DNA of 64,000 nt from Erigeron canadensis. Lineage: Eukaryota; Streptophyta; Magnoliopsida; Asterales; Asteraceae. Positions 45,156 to 60,508 of this stretch are shown here, in pieces. Where the stretch lies: assembly GCF_010389155.1 (NCBI RefSeq), contig NC_057769.1, positions 34,829,548 to 34,893,547 of the forward strand, written 5' to 3'. The notes under the pieces were generated by a model. It was not told where the DNA came from. It did no database searches and saw nothing but the letters and a program-made list of their open reading frames with translations. The first letter of the stretch is position 1; each line of letters opens with the position of its first letter. The position numbers and the translations under genes are program-made.

Positions 45156-46430
45156 TTCGTGGGAAAACAGAAAACTATTAAATAGACAAAGTTAGCAACC
45201 TTGTTTGACAACGAAATCTGAGGATGAAAGAAGATTATTTAGTACTTATTTTTTAGATAAAGATTACTTATTAGTCAAAGTTAAGAATTAAAATGTAAAT
45301 TTATTTTTTTAATATTGACATTTGATTTTAATTCAATGGTTAATGATGTTTCAGTCTAAGTTGATACAATGTCAAAGAATTTCAATCGTTCTTTTTTCCC
45401 TATATATTTTTTTAGCCAGATATACTAGTCTTGTTTCAATTTTGTTATGTTATTTTGAAAATTTTTTTTTATCTTTTAAGCCAAAAACCTTTTTTAAGGC
45501 AATTTTAAGTTTTTATTTTTGTTCCTTTTATTATTTGTATAGTCAAAAGTAAAGTATTTAGTGTCCAGTTGTTAAATAAAAAAAAATGGTAATTGAGAGA
45601 GAACCACTTAGCCCTTTGGGTTCCATGTCACACCACCGCATATTAGCATCCCGGTGACTTCCCCAAGGAGTAGGTGAGAATAAAGAATACTGGGTGACTC
45701 ATAGATCCCTTATGAAGAGGACGGTGATATAAATTTGTGTTGCTTATGAAGTTTATAACTTTTATAAATTTTTTGTAATTGAAATTTTAACTAATTAATA
45801 CTCATTACTTTTAATGTAATACAAGTTTCTATTTGTTGGTATTTTAATAATGCATAAATTTAGTAGCATTTTTACAGATTATACATGCTAGCTAACCAAG
45901 CCAATTCTAACTATTTTCTAAACTTTATTTATGTGTAAGATTTTATTATGTGATTAGATATTTTTGATATTGTATCCGGGTTTGAATTTTTTTTTATTGA
46001 TATAAACATAAACAAACTAATGGTTATAGAAATGGCCTGTCAATGAAAATATTCTCAAACCACCCCAAGATTTGAGATCTTAAGTAATACTTGTAAAAGA
46101 TATGATCCTAATTAAATTGATATGTTAATCTAAACTTAAACTTTTTAATATTATAACAAAACTTTGGAAAGTATCTACTTTTATTATCTCGTGATATTTT
46201 TACCATACTTGACCTCAAATCTTAATCTTAAATTATTACTCTAATATTTTTTCCTAAACTGTTGACACATCTTGAAGAAAAAGAAACCGAACATAAAAAA
46301 ATCCAACCTAAACCATCTTGAAGAACAAGAAAGGGCAAAACTGTAAAATCAACCACATAAACCGCCTCAAAATGACCCGATTCTATACGAGATGCCAGAT
46401 TCGGTGGGCGATAAAACCTATGTCTCCTAC
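45156..46430. promoter_or_regulatory. Spacer and upstream region of aldolase
   Basis: AT-rich, with one GC-richer patch at 45595-45725 of unknown origin. A clear TATA box (TATAAAA) lies at 46431-46437, about 100 bases before the aldolase start, and a CT-rich leader (TTTTCTCTCC) follows, as in highly expressed plant genes. Confidence 0.5.
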
Positions 46431-46437
46431 TATAAAA
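46431..46437 (+). promoter_or_regulatory. TATA box of the aldolase gene
   Basis: TATAAAA in the context CTACTATAAAACCCCC, followed about 60 bases later by a pyrimidine-rich leader and the ATG at 46537. Confidence 0.65.
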
Positions 46438-46536
46438 CCCCCACTCATTTTCTCTTGATAGTATTATATACAAAAATCTATATCTATATATTTTCTCTCC
46501 AAAAAACTTCAATTTTATTTTCAGATCTCAACAACC

Positions 46537-49183
<2,647 letters not shown>

Positions 49184-51575
49184 GCTGCTGCCGGTTGGTC
49201 TATTTGCTTACGGTTACTATTTTTTGTGTTTTTAAATGACAGTTTTGTCTGATTGAGGTGGTTTTGGACCTATTTCTATGCTGCGTTTTATTTTAAAACT
49301 GACTGATCCAAGTAGGATATGGTTACAATAAATATGATAAAAACATCGGCGGCTTTAAGGTTTGATTTATATTATGAATATGAATGGTTTAGTTTTCCAT
49401 ATTTGTGTTTGTTTTTATCCATCCTTTTTGGCAATTTGAAGTTTTTCTTCACACAACTGAGCCATCTGAGGTCAGGTAGTAATGATTTGTGAATTGATGC
49501 TTTAGTTTTGAGGTTAGCATTTGTGATTGAATTTATAGTTGGTTGTTTTTATATTATCTTGTTGCTTATTAGTTAATAAGTTCCAAAATTGGGTAATAGC
49601 ACCTGGCTGTGGGTTTTTTCCCGAACGGCTGATGAAAGTTGTTAAGAACGGGTCTAAAAGGGTTCAGAGGTTCCTGAATGTTTACTTTTCATCGAAGTGC
49701 TTTTTAGCCTTATGGTTATTTGTTTGTGTTACTCTTATCAAAAAGTGCTTTTTTTGGGTGCTTTTCTACTTGTTTCGTGTGTGTATTTGTCCTGTTATGC
49801 TTGGAAAAGCTAAATCTGTGCGTCTAAAAAAATCAGGCGGAAAGATAAATATCTTTTCTCGAAAGTAAGTGGTGTTATTTTGTTTTGGCTTTAAACCAGT
49901 GAGTGTTTGCCAACAAAAATAAGATAATCGAAAGTTTACTTTTCTGTTTCATTTTCTACAATTCTGTTCCCTTTCAGATGGACTTTTTGAATGCATTGTT
50001 GATCAATTTACGTTTTTTTTTTTCATTTTTCTACCAAATTTTAGAGTCACACCAAAATATTACATACAAACTATCTCGACACCATTAACAAGCCAACTAT
50101 TACAATCAATAGCATCCACCACAGTTATAATATTTCCTTTATGTCGCTTAACAATGTTGTATTGGAGACATTTCTACCAATTACTAAGCCATATGTTTCA
50201 ACCATACCTTTATCAAACTTTGAAGTGAGTCATAGTAATTAACAAACATACAATGTCTTAAGTCTTGACCTTCAAAATATGATTGTAAAAAGATTACATC
50301 ACTCTATCTTATACAACTGACTCTAGTAACACACTGTTAGTAAATAATAAATATTGATTGCGTGGATGCAGAAAGATCTCTGAAAAGGTTTGCGAGACTA
50401 CTACTGAACCACCTCACCTCTATTAATATGTAACCAGTTAACCAAACAGTTGAATAATGCCGAGTTATATAATCAAAAATCACTTTAGTCCAACTTGAGG
50501 TAAAATCTAGACACTTATATTTACAGATATCCATTTGACTTGTGTAAAGATACAAGAAGACCCGGAATTCATTCACAATTAAGTTGGTCAAATTGTCCAT
50601 GAACTCCTGACATGAAAATACGTCATGGCTTTAACATATGATGATTTGTGTTCTCATGGTACCAAAGTAGGAAGGCGCAAAACGTTGTGTTGTTTGGAGT
50701 CGCACTTATTGAAACCTTGGCATGCAATGAGGTGACACAACGGCATAGACACCACCCAAAGTTATAACATCATAAATGATCATTGGGATGGCATGGTTAC
50801 ACTTACAAATCATAGGCCAATTGCTTCTTACACTTACAAATACAGAGGTTGTGTTCATAGGCCACTTGCTTCAGAATTAGCATGTAAAGTATTGGGAACC
50901 TTGCAAGATTGCATCCTGAGAGCACAGCGGTCTTGGGAACACCGTCTTTGTATACATACATGATCTGCATGTCTTTCAAAATGAACTACTGTTAGGAACA
51001 TCAAGGTAATCAATGATTACTAATCATGTATGTCCGACAGCACATTCACGTATACAGGGGAAAACCAACATAAGATTATGTCGACCATTTTGTTTTTTCA
51101 AGATCCATAGCCATTCATTAATTTTGTGCAAGAGAATGAAACGGTGCTCAATGATACTTCTGATAAACTAGGAATTGACGATTGACGTGGAATGCTGAAA
51201 TACTTTCTCAAGTAAATTTGAAAAGTCATCTCTCATGCATCATTTTGTTCATCGAGTGCTTAAAAACACAACAATGACAAACGAACTTGCATAATGTTAC
51301 TCTTTTGAAGGTTTTAAACTATTGGGAAGCTGCAGGAGTAGTTGCAGCTCCTAAGGGACGAAATCAAGAACATTAACACAAATTCTTTGCTTTGTGTAAT
51401 ATCAAGTCATTGTTCAGTTGCTTAAAACTAATCATTTGGGCATTTTGATATATTTGAAGCTTAATAATGACATTTTTGATATATAGTTATTTAGTTGGGT
51501 ATATATGATAATTTGTAACTTGATATTGGTATATATGAAATTTTTCCATTTATTGAAAACCAAGAAGGCATAATA
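49184..51575. other. Spacer downstream of aldolase
   Basis: It begins with the aldolase 3'-UTR (to about 49350). Open frames at 49539-49868 and 50337-50600 have no recognised domains. The 50600-51000 stretch is GC-richer and may be decayed transposon DNA, family not recognised. Confidence 0.3.
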
Positions 51576-51576
51576 T

Positions 51577-51890
51577 GGTGAGTTATTTTAGGATCAATTA
51601 GGACCACATCATAATCATCATTACCGACCACCACCACCACCACCATGATCATCTCCGACCAAAAACATGATCCTCCGGCTCCGGCGACCACCGCCGTCTC
51701 CGGAAAATCATGTTTCAGTTGTATATAACTTACACATGTGTAAGTTAACTTAAAAATGATTTTCCGGTGGTCCCCGTCTCCGGAAAATCATGGTGGTGGT
51801 CGGAGATGATGGTGGTGGTGTGTAAGTTACAAAAAACACATGTCCTAATTGGTCCTAAAATAAGGAGTGGTCCTAAGATAACTTTCACCT
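51577..51890. mobile_element. Foldback/MITE-like element with long inverted arms
   Basis: The left arm carries AGTTATTTTAGGATCAATTAGGACC, CCGACCACCACC and TCATCTCCGACC. The right arm carries their reverse complements in mirror order, ending TTGGTCCTAAAATAAGGAG and a second GGTCCTAAGATAACT. The centre has short CTCCGG repeats (CCGTCTCCGGAAAATCATG occurs twice) and a TAACTTACACATGTGTAAGTTA palindrome. No coding capacity. Confidence 0.6.
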
Positions 51891-53060
51891 AGCCCGAACG
51901 ACTAACGGTTATCACCAAGAACTTTACCATGATCTTTGGTGGTCTCAAAAAGAAAGGAAACATGACAAATATGGCTTGACCTAGACTACCACGACCCTCA
52001 CAAAGAAAGACTAAGTCACCCGTTGATAACCTACCGGGTTTGAACAACATAAACAACTCGGGCCAACTAACCTAAGCCCATTATTGGACCTGAAACAAAC
52101 CAAATAAAAACCTGACACAATAAACTCGAAAGCTCCTCCCCTGAGTCCTGACACAGCCTTCTTGTTTAATTCCCAACACTCCCATGCTTTCTCGAGCTAG
52201 AACAAACACTTCTTTCAGTGGCTTTGTCATGCAATCAGCAAGCCGTTCTTTGGTTCCTCAAAACTACAGATCAATCATCTTCTGTTCCACCAATTCTCCA
52301 AGATAATGATAACGAGCATCTCGTCGGTCGATGCATAACAGGGTTCTTCGAGAATTTAATGGAGAGGCGTTGTCACACAGTATATGAACAGCTGTGGGTA
52401 CCTCATCTTCTAGATAATTCATGTTTCATGGATGAGAGTGTCACAATGTCTTGCTTCCTCGAACAGCCGTGCTTCAGTGGCTTCAGCAACCGGGCCACAG
52501 ATTCCATTAGTAGTGGCTTCTCTCCCTTTTCATGTTCAGGATCCACAGTAGCCATCAGCAGTAACTCCTCTACCTCTTCATATGCTGCCTAATTAACCGT
52601 TTTCTCATCACCGGGGAATTCATACTGGAAGTGCCCCAATTTCTTGCATTTGTAATATTCGAATTCCGACTTGTCAAATTGACCACACCCACATCCTCTA
52701 CCACGTCCACGTCCATGTCCATAGGACTGTTCTTGCTCAATCTTAAGTACTGTGTACTTGCGAACCAGCTTCTGCTCATGTACAAGGAGAGAGCTCTGTA
52801 GCTCATCCACCGATAGGGTGCATAAGTTTCTTCAATAGATTTTCTTCATAGTTCTTTATCTGTGTGATTGTAGCATTCTCCTCCCTTGATTTAGCATACC
52901 CCTCCTCCATGACTCCTCAGTACTCTCTTGAACGCAGAAGGTTCTCCGTGACCATACTCCAGTGGACATAATCTGACTTGTTTCTTCAGCAATGGCCAGA
53001 CTTTCACACTCAACTTATTAGCTCTCGATCTCCCAAGAAGGCATTATATGTATAACACTC
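51890..53060 (-). mobile_element. Ty1/copia fragment: gag fused to RNase H end by deletion
   Basis: On the minus strand 52570-52860 encodes gag remnants (DELQSSLLVHEQKLV, Gly/Arg-rich GHGRGRGRGCGCGQ, then YYKCKKLGHFQYEF, a zinc knuckle that has lost two of its Cys). It runs on through EEVEELLLMA directly into the end of pol (RHCDTLI; 52300-52480) without protease, integrase or RT, so a large internal deletion has occurred. The 51900-52200 part matches 53500-53830. Confidence 0.6.
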
Positions 53061-53160
53061 AACAGAGTAACACTAATAATTATCACCACAATCTCTACCA
53101 TGATCTTTGCTAACTTGATACATTTAGAAAGTTATTGATTATGACCTGGTTACAATTAAG

Positions 53161-53402
53161 TTATTTTCAGGCATTTTCACGAAACTGCTACTTGTCCTCT
53201 TTATCGGGTTTTTAGTGTTTGCTTATCAATCAATTAGTCCACCACCACCAGAGAAACTCAGACTTCCTGATCGACTTCCCATTACAACACCTAGAATCAA
53301 GCTTCGTGACGGAAGGCATTTGTCCTATAAAGAATATGGTGTGCCAAAAGAGTCGGCTAACTACAAAATAATATGGTGTGCGATGGCTTCAACTCTACAT
53401 AA
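53161..53402 (+). pseudogene. Captured exon of an alpha/beta-hydrolase gene
   Basis: Starting right after a splice-acceptor-like TTATTTTCAG (53161-53170), the frame reads LLLVLFIGFLVFAYQSI, SPPPPEKLRLPDRLPITTPR and IKLRDGRHLSYKEYGVPKES, then YKII. This is the N-terminal membrane segment and first strands of plant alpha/beta-hydrolases, which continue IVVHGF. Similarity stops abruptly at about 53371 before the HG motif, and no catalytic residues are present. Presence of the intron end shows DNA-level rather than mRNA-level capture. It lies between two copia fragments. Confidence 0.65.
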
Positions 53403-53499
53403 AAAAAGGTTTTCAACCATTATAAAGCAGCGGCAATTAACAGACTAACACTCAGATTGAACTGGAATTTATTAAATACCAAAGAAGGCATTATATAGC

Positions 53500-54880
53500 T
53501 TGAACAACTAACGGTTATCACCACGAACTTTACCAAGATCTCTGGTGACCTCGAAAAGAAAGGAAACATGACAAACATGACCTGACCTGGCCTAACACAA
53601 CTCTCATAAAGAAAGACTAAGTCACCGGTTTATAACCTACCGGGCTTGGACAACATTAACAACTTCGGCCAACTAACCTTAGCCCGTTACTAAAACTGAA
53701 ACAGAGTACCTAATGACCCAATAACTTCTCCCCTGGCATCAGTCTCCTTGTTTAATTTCCAGTACTCCCATGATTTCTCGAGCTTGAACAAACACTTCTT
53801 CTTTCAGTGGCTTTGTCATGCAATCAGCAAGCCGGTCTTTGGTGCCTCAAAACTCCAGCTGAATTATCTCCTGTTCCACCAATTCTCTAAGATAATGATA
53901 ACGAACATCTACATGCTTCGTCCGGCGATGCATGACAGGGTTCTTTGAGAGTGTAATGAATGAGGTGTTGTCACACAGTATACGAACAGCCGTGGGTACC
54001 TCATCTTCTAGATCATTAAGCTGCCCTTTCAACCACACACAATGAGTCAATGACATGCACACAGTGTCTTGCTTCCTCAAACAGCCGGTGATTCAGTGGC
54101 TTCAGTAACCGGGCAATGTGGCACTTCATTTTCTAGTGTAGCAGGCCTGTCTGAACGGTTGGGGCTCATCTGACTGGGATACTTTAATGGGAGTTTGGTG
54201 AATATACACTTGTACTTCCTATCATCAAATTTAGTCCTGAATTGCGTTGGTATATGAACACAACCAATACAACCTAAGACTTTGAGGTGATCTAACTATG
54301 GTTTGACACCCGACCAGCATTCTTAAGGGACTTTGTCATCAGTACTTCTACTTAAGTACCTGTTCCATACATGGCAAGCCCAGTTTGACTGCCAGCTTCT
54401 TGCCATTACTCAGTTTGACAGTTTGGGAGAATTCCTTGTTAAGTTGTGTAAACCAGACTTCGTCTCACAAAGAAAGACTAAGTCACATAACCTACCAGGA
54501 TTGGACAACATATACAACTTGGGCTAACTAACCTAAACCCATTATTGAAACTGAAAAAGAATACCTAATGACCCATTAAAAAACTGACCCTATAAACCCA
54601 ATAAATAAAGCATCATGTAGATAGAATACAAAACAAAGTAACAGTTGAAATAAGAAATCAATACTTTAATGTCACTTAGGCAATTAGGGTCAGGAACATG
54701 TAAAGATTTGCTCCTTAGAAAACTTCCAGCTTTATCAAGGATACAGACTGAAATAATAATACAAAAATAAGGTAGCCATTTGAACCTTAAAAGATACCTC
54801 AATGCACTTAGTCCCCTGGTCTCGACACGGGCTCATCTCAAGATGTGAGAACGTGTAGTCAGCTTCTCTTGTTCGACTGC
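53500..54880 (-). mobile_element. Ty1/copia fragment: integrase C-terminus to RNase H and LTR-related flank
   Basis: On the minus strand the order is: ECWSGVKP and LDHLKVLGCIGCVHIP (integrase end, about 54230-54330), then directly HCVWLKGQLNDLEDE, ILCDNTSFITLSKNPVMHRR and TKHVDVRYHYLRELVEQEII (RNase H end, 53860-54050). The RT is missing. Flanking blocks with AAAGAAAGACTAAGTCAC occur at 51997, 53611 and 54469, so LTR-like sequence appears three times in this region. Confidence 0.6.
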
Positions 54881-55200
54881 ATTATTAGGATAACCTAATA
54901 TATAGTCTGATCTTTATTAGAGTAACTTGATACAGTTTGATCTATATTAGGCTAACCTAATATATAGTTGGATCACATTGTTAAGAGGACACTGTGCATA
55001 ATTCAGGTGCTTTTCTTCCTCTTATTCCTTTGAAGCGTAATTTAATTATTGTGATGAATTGATAAAAGATATATGAAATACTTATTTTCCTCTCGTTTAA
55101 TTTATTTAAACTTCTTTTTTACATTTATTTAACTTTTTATAACAAAAACCTATATAACAAAGAATCAAACTAAAAATTTCGAAGACTTAGCCCATACAAA
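54881..55200. other. Spacer with short repeats
   Basis: Contains repeated ATTAGG(A/C)TAACCTAATATATAGT(C/T) words at 54884-54970. No gene. Confidence 0.35.
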
Positions 55201-55204
55201 TACA

Positions 55205-55355
55205 AGCAAAACAGGTGTCAAGCGGTGGTGGTGATAATGGTTGTGTGATTATCATTGTAAAAGTAATTAATGTAAAGGGAATAGTATAGTTATTTTAAGA
55301 GCAGAAATATCTATATTACAAATATACCCGAGCAACGCACGGATATTGTACTAGT
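55205..55355 (+). repeat. Helitron-like 3' end
   Basis: TGTCAAGCGGTGGTGGTG and a TGTAAA-rich stretch lead to ACCCGAGCAACGCACGG, an imperfect hairpin, then eight bases and CTAG-T at 55351-55355. This is the plus-strand counterpart of the termini at 2865, 6848 and 15069. Confidence 0.4.
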
Positions 55356-55371
55356 TATTGTCGTCTTTGAG

Positions 55372-55640
55372 CTTTAGCTCAATGGTTGAAAAACTATCCC
55401 CTTGTATGAGGTCTTTTGTTCAAGTCTTGGGAAGAACATTGGAATTAAGTCCCTTTATGAGAGATCGACTTGGGTATACCCAGGTTCAAGTCTGAGGGAA
55501 CACAATTTACCCTTATTAATTGTCGTGCCTCTTGGCGGATTAGTAGGGGGTTTCCCATCGAGGAAGCTCTCTAGCTCGGTTAAGACAACATATGCTAGAC
55601 CTCCCATTGTCGAACCGCGACACAAAGTAAATAAATAATC
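55372..55640 (+). mobile_element. tRNA-derived SINE (family A)
   Basis: TTTAGCTCAATGGTTGA is box A and GGTCTTTTGTTCAAGTC box B. Later blocks CAGGTTCAAGTCTGAGGG, GTCGTGCCTCTTGGCGG, CTCGGTTAAGACAACATATG and GCTAGACCTCCC match the 8.8 and 44.9 kb copies. Confidence 0.65.
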
Positions 55641-57657
55641 TTAATAAAACAAAAGTGGTACTGTACCATATAGGAGCGTTTACTGGTAGTAAAACTAAAG
55701 TAAAGTGGATGTTTGCCATTAAAAGGAAGTATTAGTTTGAAGAAAGAAACGAATACAGTTTCCAGTTTTAGGAATCAGAGAAGAGTGAGTTTCTAGCAAA
55801 AGCAGCAGCCTCACAGGTTGGTTTCATTCACTAGTCAAATCAGATTGCATCATCAACTCTCTCATAGTATATAGCCTCATTTAAGAAGAAAAATAAAATA
55901 AAATTTCATCCTATGACTAAAACTTTTATGCTCATACATGACACATCAAATGTTAAGATTTAGATAGGATGAATTAGTCACATATGTTATAACTACTTCT
56001 TTTTAAGTACTCTATATTTTCAAACTTAAATATAATTAATCACATATATTACTATTCGATCTCATTGGAATTCAATATTAATTTTAGCTTAAGGGCTTAA
56101 GGCCAAACAAAATTTTAGCCTAAAATACGAAGAGCATTTAGCTTAATTACTTAATTAGTGGTATTCAAGTTGACATATATAACAACCTAGAATTCATGTG
56201 TTCACATGTGTAAAGGCCAAATAAATGATAAATGAGTTTTGAATCTATTTCTAATATATTTTGTTCTTTTATTGTGAAACATAAACTTTTTAGAATAATT
56301 AAATTTAAATGCAAGGATATGCCTAAAAACATGTGATTAATAAAAAAAAATAAAATTGATGTGATGATGACATTAAACCAATTAACTTTTTTATTATCTG
56401 TAAATTACTACTCAAATATTAGCAAGAGTACTTAATTAAGACAAATATATATAGGTAACACAGAAGAAGATATATAGTAATATCTAAATCAAGATGATGT
56501 CTCTCGATCCTAGCCATATTCTAAAATGATAGAAGGGTCTAAGATTAGCACATGGTGTAAGTAGCAGTTTTTGGTAATGTGCAGGGGTGACATTGACACT
56601 GGTGTAAGCTCTTCTGTTGATCCTTGACTCATTGTTTTATATATATGTGTGTGTGGTTTAATTTGGTTTATTCCACCAAGAAAAGGAAGGTTGTGTAAGA
56701 AGAGTAGAAAGTGGCAGTGGCTTGTCTATCATGTATACATGCCTCACACTTCATTTTACACCAATTTACATGCATTCCCTACATATAACTCCTATCACTC
56801 TTAAATTTCAATCTTTTCCAAACCAATGAAAAAAATAAAAAATGGAGGAAATCCTACCCTCGATATCACAATTGAAAATGTTGCTCGTATTTAGTTAAGA
56901 TAATTAATTATTCTCAAATAAAACAAAACTGAGGAAATGTTATTGGTATCTTAAAGTATAATTAAATAACAAGATAGAATCTATCGAATACTACTGAAAC
57001 AAACAACCAAATAGTAGTATTAAATTTGCTTACTTTATTACTACACTGACATCTACCTCTTTTAGTCTGATATTTCCATGCAGATACATACTATGAAATC
57101 ACACTTTGACTAATCAATAAACACAATGAAGGTTTGTCATGAATATTTGATCCATCACAGAATACCAAATCTTTATAATTCTTAGAACATTCATCATCTT
57201 GTTTATACAAATCTTGTTCTTGAAATAATTTATAAATACTTTATAGCTCAAGCTCACCTGACATAAAAAATACTTTGTATCTACAATTTTATTATTTAAT
57301 TTTGATTTTAATTTTTATAAGTTAATGTTGATCGCACTCATAATTTTATTAAAAGTTTCTAAATACTGGAGTTGGTTATCCCTGAAGATACTCTTACAAA
57401 TAAATTGCTACCAGTGGCTGTAACACACAGCACTGGCCAAAGGCTCGGCGTGTTGGCCACAAAACGCCGGTACCAAATGGACCAAATTAATGGTCTAAAA
57501 TCTAAATACATAAAGTGGACCTTTATAATCCTTACAAACAAACCCTAAGATACTGTGATATGACACAAATCAAGATTCAAGAATCACAAACAACTTTTTC
57601 TTTAATTTCTAATCAATTACATAAAGTCAACCCTACTACATAAAAAATAAACATCAA
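55641..57657. other. AT-rich spacer, 3' of the trihelix gene
   Basis: No gene recognised. It includes the 3' untranslated region of the trihelix gene on its right side. A GC-richer patch at 57410-57480 holds CGGCGTGTTGGCC. Confidence 0.3.
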
Positions 57658-59374
57658 CTAATAAGGCCAAGCAAATGGTTTCTCTCCTTTTGTCATCTTC
57701 ATATTACCATAGCACATGATTTCAGGATCATTAGTAGTACTCATCAAGACCTTACAGCCACCACCACCATTCTCTGAATCATTCTGTGCAACACAACTTC
57801 TTAATCCTTCTTGATTATACATATAACAATTATCGCGATCCGTATACATATTATTTGAGCATAATAATCTGTTATTCTCCTTTCTTTTCTTGGTTCTCAA
57901 TAGAACATTTATTTGATCCCACTTATCTTTGCAGCTTAAAGCATTCCTGTTGTAACCCAAACAAGACATTGTTAAAGCAATCTCTTCCCAAGTTAGAAGC
58001 TCTTGATCCATACGCCCGCCTTGTGATCCGAACCTTGTTTCCATGCTACTTCTTAGTTGTATGAGTTGTGTAATCTCATTTTCTCCCCAGTTTTGATTTT
58101 GATCATTAATATCACAATACTTATGAGAAGTAGAAGCCTTATTATGATCATGGGTTGATGATGTTAATTTGTGCAAAGCATCCATTAAAGTGGAATCTCG
58201 TGACACCATTCGTGCTCTTTCGTTGAAATGAAACTTCTTTTTTGTCTCTAACCTTGAAATCTCTTCATTCCTCCATTGTTCCTCTTTCAAGATTCTTTCT
58301 TTTTCCTTTTGGTCAATTGTATTCATCATCTTTTCCATCCATGCATCTTGTTTCTCCATAATTGTCTTCATTTTTGTTTCAATGAAGTCTGTTATCTTGG
58401 TCTTCCAATGCTTTTTCTCTTGCTTCCTCTCGTTAATAATTGTATTGCGGTATTGGAAGTCGCGTGAGGATTGGTTGAACCCAAATGGATTTTGATCATT
58501 AGTGCTGCTTGAAGGAAGGTTAGGGTCACGAGTGATTCTAACAACGCTTGTTTCGCCGTATATAGCTTCTAATTGACGAAAGAAACGATAATGCTTCTTG
58601 TCTTGTCTACCGGCTTTCCCTTCTTTAATCTTCTTATAATACTTGTACAAGTTTTCAAACTTCTCACTGCAGTTTTTCCCAGTTCTTCTATAGCCATGCT
58701 CCACACACATGATCCTGAAAATTATATATGTACAACATTAATATGCATAATTTTTGGTGAGAAAGAATAAATATATAGGTGTGAAACTATTAATCAGCCA
58801 AATTAGAGTAATCTTTAATTTATGACTATTCAAATTGAAAAAAAAAGGTAACTCTCTTTAGCAAATGTTCATTTTCATACTCAAGTCTTTCTTAAAGTAT
58901 ATATATACTGTTACACCTCAAAAAATTCAATCAAACCCTTCAAGCAGCATAATGGAGTATCAAACCATAATCGATCTTTGACTTAAAAACTTAAGCGAAT
59001 AAAAGGGAAATAATTGAAGTCCTTAAATAATTAGCTTAGGTACAAAGATTTAGATGTTTGATTGTTAAAGTTGTTGAACTTAGGGTTCAATGATGATTAA
59101 CTAAAAATATTGATCAACCAAAAGCAATTAATTAAGATGACTCGATCATGTAGTTGTTTTATGTTCATAGAAACCCAAAATATATTCTTGTTTGAAACCC
59201 AGAAAAAGAAAAGAGATATATGGAAGATGTATATATACCTGGAAACTTCATCCCACAAAGGGCTCTTATGAGTAGCATCTTTAAACTTAGAATTGAGTCT
59301 TAATCTTAAATCAAGAAGTACTAGGGTTTCTTCCTTTGGCCATCTTCCATTACCACCAATATTATTCATCTCAC

Positions 59375-59420
<46 letters not shown>

Positions 59421-59657
59421 ATTACCACCGCCACTATAATGATCATCTCCTGAATTTGTTGAATCAGATCCAAACATCATTCCTCCACCAACACTACTAC
59501 TACCCCCTCCCAACATGACCATTGCATAGTGTAGGTGGTCATGAGGCTGTGGAGGGGATATGGAAGGAAATAATATGGGCCTTTCATTATTATTATTATT
59601 CATGTAGTAGTGGCTCATTAGATCCATCATCATTCCATTCTTTTCTTCCATTCCCAT
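57658..59657 (-). CDS. PTL: Trihelix transcription factor, PETAL LOSS-like
   Basis: Two exons, 59239-59657 and 57658-58714, join to 491 codons plus stop; the junction rebuilds WDEVSR-IM. The N-terminal trihelix (about residues 103-190) reads GRWPKEETLVLLDLRLRL, PLWDEVSR, GYRRTGKNCSEKFENLYKYY, KEGKAGRQDKKHYRFF. A central Lys/Glu-rich helix follows (WKTKITDFIETKMK ... EEQWRNEEISRLE ... ERARMVSRD), then a C-terminal trihelix (NWGENEITQLIQLRSSM ... TWEEIALTMSCLGYNR ... CKDKWDQIN). This GT-2-type layout and the KEGKAGRQD-KHYRFFRQLEA block fit PTL, which represses growth between sepals and guides petal initiation from the nucleus. Exon 1 holds a 14-residue Asn run encoded by a microsatellite. GTL1/DF1 are alternatives; synteny next to aldolase favours PTL. 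Confidence 0.88.
59371..59418 (-). repeat. ATT microsatellite coding for poly-Asn
   Basis: About fourteen ATT triplets on the plus strand (AAT on the coding strand) in PTL exon 1. Length variation here would change the Asn tract without frameshift. Confidence 0.9.
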
Positions 59658-60500
59658 CTTAATTACTCAGTAGTTATTGGTTTTTTCCAACTTTTTTTTT
59701 TTTGAAAATTAATGAGATGGAATTTGGAATAATGTAATAGAGATGGCTAGAGAGGAAGAGGTATATATATATATCTAAAAGAAAATGTTTGATTGATTAA
59801 TTAGGTTATAACCATGAGGTAGCTAGCTAGGTCGGACCCATAATAATAAAATGCATTCTATACCCTAAGTATATATATAGTCGAGATTAAATTAAATACA
59901 TAGATAGGTACAATATTTTTTGTAATTATATATATGTGTGTGTATCAGTATGATCAGTAGTATCATGCACCTATATATATATATATATATATATGATAAA
60001 CTTCACATGTGTGATATCAAAAGTTTTTTTCTATCGAAGAGAGGGAAATTAAGAAAAACAGACAGGTGAACAGACCGGGAAAAAAACCACATGTTCTTGT
60101 GAATCGATCCACTGCTTGCTTATGCATCAACAGTGATCAACAGTGTCATCTAGGACCCCCCCTACCTTTTCCTATTGCTCGATCCTTTGAGTCTTTCCTT
60201 CTGTCTTTTATATACATCTTTATGAAAATTTTGTTCATCCTCTAGCTAGCTCTCTTCCTTTTTTGCCTTTTGTGATCATTATTTCATATGATCTTTTTGT
60301 GAAAGCTAGATTGATGAGATGTTCAAAAAGTATTATTTGTTTCATTGGATAGGTCAATGTATGTAGCTCAATATATATACTTCTACATACAAGAAAACTT
60401 TTTATAATACTATTAGTTATATAAACAATAATTATTGTTGGAGCCAAGCTGTTCATTCAAAAGAGTTGAAGATGACAAACAAATTCGGAAATATTCTTAA
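59658..60500. promoter_or_regulatory. Upstream region of the trihelix gene
   Basis: A TA-rich block at 59761-59775 (minus-strand TATATATATATAC) is a likely TATA box about 100 bases before the start. A T run (59691-59703) lies in the leader and a (TA)n repeat at about 59971-59994. GCTAGCTAGC motifs occur at 59821 and near 60244. No other gene. Confidence 0.4.
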
Positions 60501-60508
60501 GTCTTTAG

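Noticed and set aside
46228..46512. 94-residue minus-strand frame over the aldolase promoter
   Set aside because: It overlaps the TATA box and leader of the aldolase gene and lacks any recognisable domain.
50337..50600. 87-residue minus-strand open frame in the aldolase downstream spacer
   Set aside because: Composition is unremarkable and no domain motif is visible.
59336..59518. Tyr-rich plus-strand open frame
   Set aside because: It is the reverse reading of the poly-Asn microsatellite in PTL exon 1.
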